A stretch of DNA of 64,000 bases, from positions 38,532,458 to 38,596,457 of the forward strand of contig NC_088300.1 of the NCBI RefSeq assembly GCF_032854445.1, given 5' to 3'. A program made the translations under genes and the position numbers. Shown in pieces: positions 39,101 to 48,264 of the stretch. Source of the DNA: Liolophura sinensis (lineage: Eukaryota > Mollusca > Polyplacophora > Chitonida > Chitonidae). Positions within the stretch are counted from its first letter, which is position 1. Each line of letters starts with the position of its first letter. The notes under the pieces were generated by a model, which saw nothing but the letters and a program-made list of their open reading frames with translations, did not search any database and had not been told where the DNA came from.

Positions 39101-42100
39101 ATCTATGTCATGATGTAATCCATGAAAGTTCACTTAAAGTAAAATTATACGTAATTTAGTGAAAATTTTTACCCAACAAGTCACTCTGCTGTACTAAGTC
39201 AGTGAAAAATCATGTCACACTATATGTGATTTACAGTAAACCACCGATAACTTCATGTGATTTTTCACCCACTAATCATCCCATGAAATCATACAACACC
39301 TACAGTTTACATATGTGACTGTCACTATTGTAACTGATGAGAAAACAAGAGAACTCGCAGTACACCCTTTAGAAAATGCTACAGAGGTAGGAGAATCCTT
39401 TAAAACAGGAATAATTTCGTGTCATGTGGCACAAAGTTTTGAGATGTCTTACATGAAAATAATCATAACACAGTCTATCACACTGCAGGAAAAACATTAT
39501 GCACCTAAATGACGTACATGAAGTAGGACTGGGAATGTATGCTTGGTAATCATTTTGACTTTCTCTGTGATAGGAATTTCATGAGACTATTTAGCAGTTT
39601 CCTGCAAACTCCTCACTCAGAAGTGTTAAGGCTGTGCACATTTGCTTTAGGTAGTTGTTGCATACACTGCATTTGGTGCAATGATACACGAAATAAGTCC
39701 ATCTGAAGCTCTGGTTGTAATTTTACACTTCCTAATTAAACCATCCACACACATCCAAGGGTTAATTATGTGTTACTTAAACAATTTCAGTCCACTGTTA
39801 ATCTATTCCCTCGATCCTGTGGCTAATTAACATCAAAGGCGATATGTGAGGTAATGGGACATCACTGAATAATAAAACACAGGTATCTGATTACATATGG
39901 GATGCGATCTCCCACAAATCTTTGTGTAACAATTCTACATAAAACCTGTGATGGCGTAGGAGTTATATCCATGCCTGCTGGAGAAATATGAAGATTTTAC
40001 ATCAAGATCACAGATGACTGATAACTGTGTTTGCCACTGACAGCAACTTTAATTATCTCTTGCATAGTTTATAAGCTTTATGGAGTAAGGTACATGTGTA
40101 CTAATGCCTGTCAAAAAAATAAAATGTTGCCAGAAAAGACAATGATAGGCCAGGACAATATTGCCTTGCTTGTTGGAATCCTTAACATTCTACACTACAC
40201 AAACAAATCTGTGTTTGTCTGTTTGTTGGTCGGTCAGTAACTTTTTGACATATTTTAACATGAGACCATTCACATAATGCCGGTCCTGCGTGACATAGTG
40301 CTGGTCCTGCATGTCAGACGACATCAACTTTTTGTGGGATGTCATGTCTATACTGAAGCTATTAGTGTATCAGTATTACGGCACATTTTTCCGTAAAGTT
40401 ATCCTTGTTGGCTTTCTTGTTATTCCAAAGTAAAACAGGCAAACCGCAGCTTTAAGACTCACCTTTAAGATTCAGGAGCAGATTGACGGAGCTGTCGCGT
40501 GGACCAGCCACATTCTCCGCACGGCAGGAGTAGACGCCATTGTTCCGCGCAGATAACTCTGTAATTCGTAACCTACTTCCCTCGTCCAGGATTTTTATGC
40601 GGTCATTCGGAAATATTCTGAAACATTAATTAAAGTCATCAAAAGTTAGAATTAAAAAAAAACAACAAACCCCAAAAAAAAAAACAAATTGCTGTCTAAA
40701 GGAATACCAAGTACACATCTTGAAAACAACACTGTAAAACTATATTATGTATTAATCAGGAGTTTTAAAATTTTTTTTGTTGTTGTTTTGGACACTTTTA
40801 GTTTTTCGAAAGTGTAAGTCTGAGTTTGGGACAAAAATACAGCCATGGTTTGGAACTGAGCCAATGATCAGATATTCAATTATTTTCATTACAATAATCT
40901 TTTCCTGCTCTGGCAAAACACAACCATAGTGTACAACTACTTCAGCCTGAAGATATATATTATAAATTTCTTTGTCAGTATCATCTATGATGGAGCAATT
41001 TGACATCTGATTTCTAGTGACATGTTCACAAAATAACCTATTACATATGATCATAACTGACAGTCTGAGACAAAATATGGCTCAGATCATGATATTTTTT
41101 ATTAACACTGAAAACCAGAAATATCACACCCCATAAAACATTACAACTACCTTTGAACATACAAGCAGTAATTTATGGAAGTTAGGAGACAGGTGACCTC
41201 TGAAGCTTGACCTCTGACTCCAGCACTCATTCATATTCTCCTTATTAAAATATCTCACAGAGAAGTTACATTGAGTAACTGTACACGAGTGCTCACCACA
41301 GCCAACCAAACATAACCCACAAACCATCATATCAGCCCTGATCTACATGTTACTGGTCATATAAAGAGTCAGATAGGCCTTCGGCATAGACATGCAGAAA
41401 ACTGGCTCCATTATAAAGTGACGTACGTTCTTCCCCTAAACATGCATCTTCATTGTTTTGCAATCTGACACAAAAGTCACTTTGCATCACTTTAGACGGC
41501 TGACAAAACTGACAGCAAAAAATACATTCCACTCCCCATTTTTGCTGACAGCATGCAGATTTATCTCTTGACTGATTTTTAAATTCTTAAAAATGCTTGA
41601 GAGATTAAATACAATTGTGAAGCAGATAGGTGTAGCTTACTTGCACCTGGTTCACAAGCATATCTGGATTTTAACCCACTTAAACTGTAATGCATCCAAA
41701 ATGGGCTCAACGGTACAGCTAGTGTGGGAACACACAAAGAAATGAAATGTCATTTCAAACTGGCGAAAAACATGTGGTGAGCTTGGCAACTTTGACATAC
41801 CAGTGCATCCTCGAAAAAAAGAAAAAGACAGTGAAATCTCACCTGTTGTAATCATAGGAAATTACAAACTAACTCCTGTAAACTGCTTCTCGACTTTGTT
41901 ACACACAGTTTAGCTGTTTTCAATGACAGCATCCAAATATTTATACGACTTATGTAAATAAGCCTGGGATGTAACGTCGAGGTATTTCACGTGAGAAGAA
42001 GGTTATATGTGTACACCTGTGGTGGAGATTTTTACGCCCATGATGACAGCTCAGTACACGCTTCGTATGTGTACCTAACATCAACCACATCAAAGTTACA

Positions 42101-44018
42101 TCAAAAACTATTATCACAAACCATCTTTCACGCATGTGTGAAAATGTGTACATGAAAAAAGTGAAGGTAGGACAAAGCGTTTACACAAAACTCAGAATTG
42201 ACAGAAAATTAGATGAAAGAGAAACAGAAAGAAGTTATTACTATTGCCTGAAATAACACCGAATGGTGATTACATTAGCGTGTGTGGCAGTGCATTGTTT
42301 ATCCCAGGTATGTAAACTTTCACTGACCAGGTGTGTCGTAGAGACTGACACAGACCTGGGGTTGTTTATCTGTGAGCAGGTTATCTTACATTTACAGGTA
42401 CTATACACAAAGCCGTAGACAAACAAAGACTAGACACAAATATCTGGGGTAAAATGTCGCCCACTGTCAACACCTTGGGATAGCCTTGTTTGGCCCGCAA
42501 CCTGTAACCATGTTGTTCACATCTTATTGAAGAGGCTATACCAGGGATTTAGGTAAAAAAAAAAATCCATATTTTCTAATCAGATCAATGTGTCTGTATT
42601 TACTGAAAATAGCCAAAATTAGTGCCTTTTAGTAAGTATCAGACTCTTACATGTGCTATTTACAGTGTTCACATTATTGTAAAGTTTGAAAATGTTATAA
42701 TGTGATCTGCTTTATAGATTTTAGGCACTTTATTGCCAATTTTGAATGGTATGTGCACAGGTGATGCTGATAGTTCTCCAAAGGCAATTAGTTGAACTAT
42801 TCTAAAATTAACAAGATATGCACTGATCAATCTTAAAAAAAACTGAGCTCAGCATTTACTGAATACATTATATTATATTTCATTTCTGGGGCCTTTCCTC
42901 AGGCCCCAAATTAGTAATTTGTCATTCTATAAAGAAATAATTATCTTACATTTACTTTGCTTTGATGAAGTAATATACATGCACACTTCAAGGGGATGGT
43001 AAAACGATCGGCTTTTCTGCAATGCTTTGATGTGAGAGTTTTCTTTTGTCCTTCCAAACAATAAATTAAATGCAAACATCTCAACCTGTCATGGGGTGTG
43101 CAGCAAGCTGTTTGACAGAACCTAGGTGTAAACTGTTACATTGTCTGCACCTTAAGACACTGCAACCCTTCATTATATCTACACTGTGGCTTCTATTTAA
43201 ATTTAGCTCAGGTGTTGATGAATGACTGGTTGTGCTTTTTTTTTATCGACATTCACACTTTTAGCTTCTAAAATGCTAATTGTTTTTCACAAGGAATGTC
43301 TTTAAATACATAAGACTGAAATAGTGGGCCTATTGTCAGAGGAAAGTCCACTTTTTGTTTTCCCTACATTTCAGCACACTGGCATAGAATGCCTCTAAAA
43401 GAAGACCAAAGCAGCTTCATATACTAGATTTTGTCCACACTAAATAAACCGCAGTGAAATGAATCTAAGACAAACAGGACATACACACCAAATGAGTTTA
43501 AAGAGTTAAATAAAACTAAAAAGACCTACAACAAAATGAAAATAAACCATTATGTTTCTAGCTGTGCTTATAAAAATAGTAAAAACATTGCCATCGCCAA
43601 CTTTTGACTGACATGAAAAAATCTGAGCTGGTCTACAACTCTCAAAATTTCACAGAAACTCTAGATTTTTTCATAAAACATTGCCTTTTGGTAATAAATC
43701 CAATTTCACATGAATGGAATTGATGAAATGAGTACACTGATCTAATCAATTACCTGTACACTTAGTTCAGAAGGTGGCACACAGGAGAATCCTATATGTT
43801 TTACGTTTTCTTTTGACTGTAATTCAAGCATAGTCAAGGTGTGCAGACGGGAAAAACACCGAACAGAGAATCTCCTCACCTGAACTTATTACGATACCAT
43901 AAATATGAGGGCTCGGGATTTCCAGTCACATGACATCGCAACATCATCTCTGTGCCGGGTACGAGTTCGGCTTTTGTTTTGGGTCGTCTAAGCTGGACTT
44001 CTGCCGTCTCATCAATCC
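5523..44018 (-). CDS. PTK7: PTK7 (inactive tyrosine-protein kinase 7 / CCK-4) ortholog, 15 exons, 5'-partial
   Basis: Join, in transcription order: 44018-43880, 40617-40463, 33185-33044, 32615-32479, 25903-25774, 21367-21201, 20107-19968, 19547-19397, 18618-18352, 17438-17287, 16936-16816, 16165-15953, 8630-8403, 8102-7870, 6116-5523. Seen: all junctions have AG/GT and consistent phase, giving 989 residues ending in TAA. Residue 1 here is the Gly whose split codon starts in the missing upstream exon. Six Ig domains (about 10-566), one transmembrane helix (601-625), a Ser-rich linker (640-712) and a tyrosine pseudokinase (about 713-980) match PTK7 in order and in local motifs such as LAKAQG, VKSL, REAEP, GDLKQFL and QVALGMEHLSN. 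Family knowledge: PTK7 is a plasma-membrane co-receptor in Wnt/planar cell polarity signalling, and the vertebrate protein of about 1,070 aa has seven Ig domains. Inference: signal peptide and Ig1 are encoded upstream of 44018. No promoter is visible. Confidence 0.96.
6656..7530. repeat. 41-bp minisatellite, about 21 units, in the last PTK7 intron
   Basis: Head-to-tail units of 41 bp with cores GTGTATCCCCAAAGGTGCCC and ACATTC(G/A)TGGTAGA. Units differ by a few substitutions (GAGG/GAGT, CGTGG/CATGG/CATAA, ATAGT/ACAGT); edge units are more diverged. Because 41 is not a multiple of 3 and units lack stops on the minus strand, long overlapping minus-strand ORFs with a 41-residue repeat (motif SSGHLWGYTVYHE) appear; I treat them as by-products of the repeat, not genes. 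The array fills half of the 1.75-kb intron 6117-7869. Confidence 0.95.
7870..8102 (-). CDS. PTK7: PTK7 exon: pseudokinase N-lobe
   Basis: Acceptor ATCTAG, phase 1; donor GATTGG|GTGAGT, phase 0. Encodes the glycine-rich loop GKGIYGNVFLAKAQG, the beta-3 strand LVVVKSL with the lysine (codon 8020-8022), the alpha-C segment FRQEMDMYSRL with a glutamate, and NVVKLLGVCREAEP up to the hinge MMTEYCDW. Unlike human PTK7 (GKSEFG), the GxGxxG pattern is complete. Confidence 0.96.
8403..8630 (-). CDS. PTK7: PTK7 exon: cytoplasmic juxtamembrane linker
   Basis: Acceptor TTTCAG, phase 1; donor TTAG|GTAAAA, phase 1. Polar, low-complexity linker: GKGENGELAREQMEL, then a Ser-rich stretch (SGMSSQPSHSSQSQSRSRRG) leading to SYDRLQFPRHDLHTIGMLG. 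The last part aligns with KMHFPRSSLQPITTLG of vertebrate PTK7 and brings the chain to the kinase N-lobe. RSRRGS is a basophilic kinase-type site (inference). Confidence 0.94.
10198..10311 (+). repeat. degraded SINE 3' fragment
   Basis: Shares GGTTTCCTCCC, AAGTGAAATATTCTTGAGTA and AACACCAATCA with the full SINE at 21789-22053, but the tRNA-like head is missing and the AATAAA tail is eroded. Old copy. Confidence 0.7.
11991..12128. mobile_element. MITE-like element with about 45-bp terminal inverted repeats
   Basis: The left end (GGCCAACTCCACAAAG, then TTTCTGACTTAAGTCAAA) and the reverse complement of the right end (GGCCGATTCCACAAAG, then TTTTGACTCAAGTCAAA) match over about 45 positions with few differences. 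The internal part is short and non-coding, so the element could form a near-perfect hairpin. No transposase is present; a non-autonomous DNA transposon is the simplest reading. Target duplication not evident. Confidence 0.75.
12655..13330. repeat. complex satellite-like tandem block
   Basis: CACATCAGTG-containing units recur at 12831, 12954, 13077, 13168 and 13259, that is with spacings of 123, 123, 91 and 91 bp. Shared pieces include CACAGTGTACCTCACACCCT, CATACATGTATGTCAGTGG and TTAGCATGAACTGTATAG. The last units (91 bp) are most alike, suggesting recent local expansion. Short ORFs across it are by-products. Confidence 0.85.
15953..16165 (-). CDS. PTK7: PTK7 exon: juxtamembrane stalk and transmembrane helix
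   Basis: Acceptor CTTTCAG, phase 1. Codes for an acidic/basic stalk (EYRHKLLKEAESANDG), a Gly-rich run (LPGGGVGGMGMMK) and a hydrophobic segment of about 25 residues (TVIIAVCSAGAYLALVIGLT and on to SY), followed by RLLMQRRTRK, the positive-inside stop-transfer signal. Orientation: Ig domains outside, kinase inside. Donor ACAG|GTGAGT, phase 1. Confidence 0.95.
16385..16487. repeat. 24-bp tandem repeat, 4.3 units
   Basis: Four units beginning TTTTGCCAATGACTAAC at 16385, 16409, 16433 and 16457 plus a partial fifth, nearly identical. Lies in the 650-bp intron 16166-16815. As 24 is divisible by 3, ORFs with an 8-residue repeat appear on both strands; not coding in my view. Confidence 0.95.
16816..16936 (-). 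CDS. PTK7: PTK7 exon: Ig domain 7, second half
   Basis: Acceptor TCCTACAG, phase 0. Reads VLPNGTLSVKKVLLEDKG, then KYGCTANNSGG with the second Ig cysteine; NGT and NNS are sequons. Donor GCCA|GTAAGT, phase 1. This is the last extracellular domain before the membrane. Confidence 0.94.
17287..17438 (-). CDS. PTK7: PTK7 exon: Ig domain 7, first half
   Basis: Acceptor CCTGTAG, phase 1. Encodes VKPVFQVSPKNRTVKEEQSL, first cysteine in MMHCLAVG, then EPKPTVVWDRN with the core Trp. The PKP triplet corresponds to the segment that MT1-MMP cuts in human PTK7 (PKP|LI), but here it is followed by Thr-Val. Donor GAG|GTACAC, phase 0. Confidence 0.94.
18236..18386 (-). repeat. PTK7: tandem duplication of the Ig6 exon 3' end and its splice donor
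   Basis: 18236-18307 is a diverged copy of 18308-18386. The latter spans the last 35 nt of the Ig6 exon plus its donor and start of intron. Shared pieces include CACACAGGTA(C/T)GCT, ACGAGAAAGC and ACAACTTCCA. The exonic part of the copy keeps GAAGTT followed by GTGAGT (plus-strand 18274-18279), a possible decoy donor. Using it would read through the true donor into an in-frame TAA at 18302-18304, so it should not give a longer protein. Confidence 0.85.
18352..18618 (-). CDS. PTK7: PTK7 exon: Ig domain 6 (whole domain in one exon)
   Basis: Acceptor ATTTGCAG and donor GTAG|GTAAGT, both phase 1, so this exon is a symmetric 1-1 domain module of 267 nt. It reads KLKFRPVPSNQYLEL, first cysteine TIQCQAEAEMPP, Trp in TIRWLRD, second cysteine in DAGLYTCVAHSPHQG. 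The start matches KLKF of vertebrate Ig6. Its 3' end is partly duplicated in the next intron (see 18236-18386). Confidence 0.95.
18619..19396 (-). other. PTK7: PTK7 intron between Ig6 and Ig5 exons
   Basis: 778 bp, no repeat or motif recognised. Flanking exon phases (1/1) fit, so no missing exon is required. Confidence 0.7.
19397..19547 (-). CDS. PTK7: PTK7 exon: Ig domain 5, second half
   Basis: Acceptor TTATACAG, phase 0. Reads IEYPRHRMDMATGLLEIFNA, then QMLDAGNYACLVNTTGH with the second Ig cysteine and an NTT sequon. Donor AAAC|GTAAGA, phase 1, joins to RKLKFRPVPSN. Confidence 0.92.
19968..20107 (-). CDS. PTK7: PTK7 exon: Ig domain 5, first half
   Basis: Acceptor GTTTCAG, phase 1. Reads VPPIVTKAPQPTHVEEEQTV, first cysteine in KFQCQF, core Trp in MITWTKDNN. 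Donor CCG|GTCAGT, phase 0. No Met-initiated ORF covers it; it was found from its Ig motif and from the phase of its neighbours. Confidence 0.9.
20108..21200 (-). other. PTK7: PTK7 intron between Ig5 and Ig4 exons
   Basis: 1.1 kb. Contains an eroded SINE copy (about 20340-20500, plus orientation), recognisable from TGCCTGGTTTCCTC, AAGTGAAATATTCTTGAGT and AAACATCAATCAA. Nothing else recognised. Confidence 0.7.
21201..21367 (-). CDS. PTK7: PTK7 exon: Ig domain 4, second half
   Basis: Acceptor TTTGCAG, phase 2. Opens with the core Trp (RWLDRNGIQVGG), continues IYAQDNSLVFENAQQIDSG and carries the second cysteine in NYTCIANNMAG. Donor TCAG|GTAGGA, phase 1, joins to VPPIVTKAPQ. Confidence 0.93.
21789..22053 (+). 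mobile_element. full-length tRNA-derived SINE with 13-bp target duplication
   Basis: Begins GGGGCCTCTGTGGCTCAG; a box-A-like TGGCTCAGTTGG (21800-21811) and a box-B-like AGTTCAAGTCC (21868-21878) indicate an internal RNA polymerase III promoter of tRNA origin. The body ends GTAAAACACCAATCAAATAA with AATA-repeat tail. Flanked by the direct repeat ATAATAACCATCA at 21776-21788 and 22054-22066. Non-autonomous; mobilised by a LINE (family knowledge). Short minus-strand ORFs over it are not genes. Confidence 0.93.
23441..23725. repeat. three-copy diverged local repeat
   Basis: Copies start near 23441, 23571 and 23629. They share AATGTCAGTTT, CATTAA(A/G)GCAGCTATCCAAA, AGAAATATT and, in the outer two, GGAATTTCAATTT. 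The central copy is shorter. Looks like local duplication of an anonymous sequence. Confidence 0.7.
25774..25903 (-). CDS. PTK7: PTK7 exon: Ig domain 4, first half
   Basis: Acceptor GTTGTAG, phase 1. Encodes LEEFGWNSFEPRLRPNF and the first Ig cysteine in FQIKCFPPNGKPEPTL. The pair LFEPR...CLPPKGLPEP in vertebrate PTK7 Ig4 is a close parallel. Donor AAG|GTAAAT, phase 2, splits an Arg codon just before the core tryptophan. Too short and Met-free to show as a conventional ORF, so it is easily missed. Confidence 0.92.
25904..32478 (-). other. PTK7: PTK7 intron between Ig4 and Ig3 exons, 6.6 kb
   Basis: Flanking phases are 1/1. Contains a G16 run at 30347-30362, a two-copy repeat of about 38 bp at 29697-29763 (GGCTGTAATCTA(T/C)CTTTGTA) and a short direct repeat TTCTGATCACCAAAT near 26490-26520. 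ORFs in it (for example 26875-27270 and 28267-28623) show no domain signature. Confidence 0.7.
32479..32615 (-). CDS. PTK7: PTK7 exon: Ig domain 3, second half
   Basis: Acceptor AATTTCAG, phase 2. Reads HIIYSNGSIFFPKVRPADEG, then SYRCEG with the second Ig cysteine. VRPADEGSYRCEG parallels VRPRNAGIYRCIG of vertebrate Ig3. Donor GCTA|GTGAGT, phase 1, joins to SLEEFGWNSFEPR. Confidence 0.94.
33044..33185 (-). CDS. PTK7: PTK7 exon: Ig domain 3, first half
   Basis: Acceptor GCTTCAG, phase 1; reads GTPHLKETNFTQELLVQRGG. First cysteine is in AMLDCPF and the core Trp in RVDWYSN. Sequons NFT and NNT(R) suggest N-glycosylation. The donor is AG|GTTTGT, a non-consensus +3 to +6, but the phase-2 join to HIIYSNGS in the next exon is exact and matches the PTK7 pattern FANGS. 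Confidence 0.93.
37912..37957. repeat. 13-bp tandem repeat, 3.5 units
   Basis: Perfect units AGCACCTAGAAGT at 37912, 37925 and 37938 with a partial fourth. Confidence 0.95.
38217..38450 (+). mobile_element. eroded SINE copy
   Basis: Same family as 21789-22053: GTGTGGCTAGCGCGCTAGCG at the head, GCAGCGTAATGACTTAGAAG, GTTCAAATCC (box B), CAGCAACCTGCAGATGG and AAGTGAAATATTCTTGAGTA. Box A is damaged, and the 3' end carries a second AAATATTCTTGAGTA instead of the normal tail. Target duplication not seen. Confidence 0.85.
40463..40617 (-). CDS. PTK7: PTK7 exon: Ig domain 2, second half
   Basis: Enters in phase 2, completing an AG|A arginine codon, and reads IFPNDRIKILDEGSRL. The second Ig cysteine lies in NGVYSCRAENVAG. 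The donor is AAAG|GTGAGT, phase 1. The G strand ends NLLLNLK, then joins GTPHLKE in the next exon. Confidence 0.94.
40618..43879 (-). other. PTK7: PTK7 intron inside Ig2, 3.3 kb
   Basis: Splits the Ig2 domain at an Arg codon (phase 2). AT-rich with several poly-A/T runs; no repeat family or exon recognised. Confidence 0.7.
43880..44018 (-). CDS. PTK7: PTK7 exon: Ig domain 2, first half
   Basis: Starts after acceptor TTTCAG with phase 1 and opens GIDETAEVQL; ends AAG TTC AG before donor GTGAGG (phase 2). It holds the first Ig cysteine (MMLRCHV) and the core tryptophan (SYLWYRN). The order GTEMMLRCHVTGNPEPSYLW resembles the second Ig domain of vertebrate PTK7 (TLRCHIDGHPRPTYQW), which is why I number it Ig2. 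It is the most 5' exon I can find; the phase-1 entry shows that at least one coding exon lies upstream. Confidence 0.93.
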
Positions 44019-44517
44019 CTGAAACCAAGATGTACGCAAAGTTTTTATAAGAGAATATACAAAGAATTAACCAAATAATTGTATAAACTTTGACATTTTG
44101 AAGTGAGAGTCCATTCACAAAGAATTCTATTGGAGAAATTAACTGGGCTCAATGCATCCAAATGAACTGAAAACTCCTTAAAAACAGGCTTTCAGATAAA
44201 ATTATATGGTTTACCAGTCAGGCCCTAATTAAAGTGTTGCAAGGGCAGGTACCTATTATTGATCCAATAGGGCAGTTTCAATTTTGGCATTTTTTGGTCT
44301 AACAAGGGCACTTTTTATACATTATTTGGAAGGGTATGTTCTGTCTGTATTGTTATCACATTCTAAATTAATCTAGATTAGGGCTGAAGACTTCAGGTCA
44401 ATCCACACAATTAAAGCAATTTTTTCTCGCACCCATCAGATCGAGGCAATAGATGTCTGTTTATTAATGAATTAATATATATACATAAACCTTGTAACTA
44501 GAATAAAGAGGCTTTTC

Positions 44518-44792
44518 GGGAGCCTCTGTGGCTCTGTTGGTTAGCAAGCTAGCACAGCATGATGACCCAGCAGTCTCTCACCAATGCAGTCACTGTGAGT
44601 TCAAGTCCAGCTCATGCTGGCTTCCTCTCCGGCCGTATGTTGGAAAGTCTTCCAGCAACCTGCGGATGGTCGTGGGTTTTCCCTGCACTCTGCCCGATTT
44701 CCTCCCACCATAATGCTGGCCGCCGTCATATAAGTGAAATATTCTGAGTATGCCTTAAAACACCAATCAAATAAATAAACAAATAAATAAAT
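44518..44792 (+). mobile_element. full-length SINE with 12-bp target duplication
   Basis: Opens GGGAGCCTCTGTGGCTCTG, box-B-like AGTTCAAGTCC, ends AACACCAATCAAATAAATAA with tail. Flanked by AAGAGGCTTTTC at 44506-44517 and 44793-44804. Some 3' differences from the 21789 copy (ATATTCTGAGTATGCC). Confidence 0.92.
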
Positions 44793-44958
44793 AAGAGGCT
44801 TTTCAGACTATTACTATAACTCATTTTAATGTTTCCTGAGAGGTGGAAGAAACATTTAAAACTTCTGTATGAATTATATCTATTTATTATATATTTATTT
44901 ATTTAATTTTTATTTACGTCACTCAAGAAAATCAAACTTAATTGTGAACTCAACTTAA

Positions 44959-45073
44959 AATGATGGTCGTGGGTTTCCCCCGGGCTGTGCCTGGTTTCCA
45001 CCCACCATAATGCTGGCTGTCGTTGTATAAGTGAAATATTCTTGAGTACGGCGTAAAACACCAATCAAATAAA
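44959..45073 (+). mobile_element. 5'-truncated SINE with 9-bp target duplication
   Basis: Only the 3' half of the family is present, from GATGGTCGTGGGTTTC to CACCAATCAAATAAA. Flanked by TCAACTTAA at 44950-44958 and 45074-45082. 5' truncation is typical of target-primed reverse transcription. It lies 166 bp from the full copy at 44518. Confidence 0.88.
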
Positions 45074-47063
45074 TCAACTTAACAAGATAGCATTACCAAT
45101 ATGTGAATGAAACAAAACGACTTACTGAAGACAAATTTATTTGGAAGTGAAAAGTAAAGTCTGCTCTAAGGGAATAGAACATGAACCAGCCCTCGGTCCC
45201 TATGCGTGTAATATACAAGTGTAAAAGGCCATACCGGATCATGCACTGGCAACCAGTTAGACCAACTTGGGAACACGCAAATAGGCTAGATGAAAGCTTG
45301 GTCATCTAGCAGACATATTTGTTAGTCTGGCAGATCTGGTGGCATAAAGAACCCTGGGTGTGTAAAACAGCCGTAGCTAATAACACTTCACAAGGCCTAG
45401 GGAAATCAAACATGTTATTACATGGCACTAAAAGGTCAACCAAATCCGGGCAGCAGCAACAGATTTGCCCCCTGAACATCCCATTATACAATTGGAACAC
45501 TCTGTTAGATTGCTCTCTAACACAGCCCGCCCTAATCACTCAATTTCTGGCCATTCCCTACAAAAGCTAGTCACTTGTTTGTCCTTCTCATGTCAGAGGG
45601 AAACATTTTTAGTTGGAGTCAACTGAATCTACATCCATTTCACATCAAAGCCGTCCTCTCCAAATTAAATTACGTTTGGTAACAATAGTTTTGAAACTAG
45701 AGCGCTTTGATTATGCCATACACTGACAGCTAATAAATGATAACAAGTGGGCAATGCGAGCTGATACACCAGTGAAAACATCCAGGACTCCATGGCTTGC
45801 AAATAAAAAGGAACTTGTGTGGAATTTCCTAACTGGTACTGAACAGTATATATGGATGAGGAAAGCATGATTGTAAAGACTTCAGGGGACATGAGTTATG
45901 CGAATAGATGTGGGGGACAAAGAAAAGTGCTGTTTATTTACACCTAATTCCCTCCTAAAGGGGTAACTTCATAAAAGATACCTCAATATATTAACTCTGA
46001 CCAGCTATATTATATTTCAGTGGACCTTAAGTGCTTTATAAACAAAGCTGTGAGCTGGCATTGTGTTTGATGTGACAAGGTAAATAGCTGGTAAGCCTCT
46101 ACCTGTCCAGGTGAGTCCAGCTAACAACCCAGGTACACAGGTGATAAATCCAGTCCACTGTGTACAGAATCCTCTAATATTACACCTATTGACACAGTTG
46201 GAACAGAGTGGAAATCCCATGTACAACCCTGAGAAATATGAAAGTCTAGACAGCCACTTATGTGCTGGAAATTATGGAAGAATTATGGATACTGATGGTC
46301 TGACAATTTCTACAAGGTTATCACAGTGTTCCTCAAGAGCATGCACATCTCTCTAAAAGATAGCGCCTTATATTAAAAAAAATTGCAAATTTGCAATAGT
46401 TGTGACATCCCCTGGCCCACCCCAAAAATCCGATGTATTACACTGTGCTCCCTCTTCAGCTGAATGGCCCATGTTGTCAGATAGGATGCCAAAAATCTGA
46501 CCGAGCAACAGTCATTCAATAAAGGCGTTTTTTTCGCAGCTAAACACCGTTTACTTGTTCGTTATATTCCATGATGTGCACATACTTCCATACTAATCAT
46601 AGTAACAAACAAACATGCATCTACAGCATTCCCAAAGCTGGTAACTATAATATTCCCGGCTATGCATGATTTATAGTAAAGCGCATAACCACCTGAATCA
46701 ATAGGCATCAAAACAGGCATTCAAGAGAAAAAATTCCTGCTGAAGAGGTGACGTGGACACATGTCCTCTGAATACAATTTTCATCAGATGGAACATGTCT
46801 TTACAACAGGCATAATGACGGTTGTTTGATGTCGTTATGCAGGGTCATGGTCATGCTAAGTTAGCTGGCAAATATATAAATGCTTTATGTTTTATATTGG
46901 TGCCATCACGGGCAGCTTTTAACACACGCAGAACAATGATATCTTCACAGTTTGAAATTATTTACTGAACACTCCAGAGCATTGTAAATCAGACACTGGC
47001 ATTAATTGTACATTTATAAAATCAATATGTGAAGATGGTACATTGCATATATTACATTCCTAC

Positions 47064-47067
<4 letters not shown>

Positions 47068-47111
<44 letters not shown>
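47068..47111. repeat. (GA)22 microsatellite
   Basis: Uninterrupted GA dinucleotide repeat of about 44 bp. Confidence 0.97.
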
Positions 47112-47114
<3 letters not shown>

Positions 47115-48264
47115 CTGTTAAATTGGTGCTCAATAACTCCTGATAAATACCTCAGAGACTAATATACGATAGTCGTTCAATAAAGTCAGACACTATCAGA
47201 GTGTAGTCCATATATGGCACGGTGGTTCTCTATAACACCCCGACGTGCAAGTGCGCATGGGAAACTGAACGCATGCACTGCATCAACTATCGCACGCACT
47301 ACATCAATTAATCACTATGCTGACATGCAAGCTGGAAGAAGGACTTTACCCACTAGAGCTTCCAATATTGCAGCATCTTCACCTCTCCCCCATCCCCCCA
47401 GCTCACTTAATTACACCCTAAAAATGTCCCCGATCTCAAAATATTTCAGCGCAGTTTGAGCATAAAGTATGTTTTACAAGCATCTGCATGAGTCAGAAGA
47501 CGAGTTATGATCCGGCGACTTCGAACAAGAGGACCGTAATAAATGCTTGAATGTAAATTTACTACTGAGAGGGATTTCTCTCACGTTGAATCATGCGATC
47601 TAATGGAAACAAATTTAAGCTGCCACTGCGACTTTAAGGTTTTGATTGCAGCTCAGTAGTCTGTTGGATTAAATAGTGCTGACGTGAGCAAAGTTTAACT
47701 TCACACCCGCTATCCCCACGCAACACCTCTCCCACCTTAAGCCTGCTTTATTCTCTGCCTGTCTGGATAAATCAGCGACTTCACTCCCCTTCGCAGGTCT
47801 CCATTTCAGCATGGCCACAATGTGTCCGCTATTTGATTGCCTAGCACACCAGATATTTATTGTAAGACACCATTACATCTTTCTCAGGATGTCACGCCTT
47901 GGTTTTATATTTCGCTCATTTTTTAAATGCTGAAGTATTATTTCACCCCAGACACATGATAAAATTTTGATTGGATGCTAGACAGGCTTGTAAATCTTCA
48001 GCTAATGTCCTGCTAGAATTAAACATAATGTGCTACAGCATAAAGATATCTGTGCTAACAGACAAACATGATCCACTTATACGGTTCTTGGGAACAAAGG
48101 CTATCAAATAAACTTCAAATTTAACTGCTTCACTCTAGACAATGAGTTGGAAACAATTTTCTAACATTTACAAAGAAACAATATTTCTCACTCACTAATC
48201 AGACATGGAACAAATGGCCAACATGTAACCAGTTACCATTGTGTTAAATATCTTCATGTTTATT

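Larger units (their letters stand above)
33186..40462 (-). other. PTK7: PTK7 intron between Ig3 and Ig2 exons, 7.3 kb
   Basis: Flanking phases 1/1. Contains a C12 run (37785-37796), a 13-bp tandem repeat (37912-37957), an eroded SINE (38217-38450) and a GTGA microsatellite near 38888-38906. No other exon seen. Confidence 0.7.
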
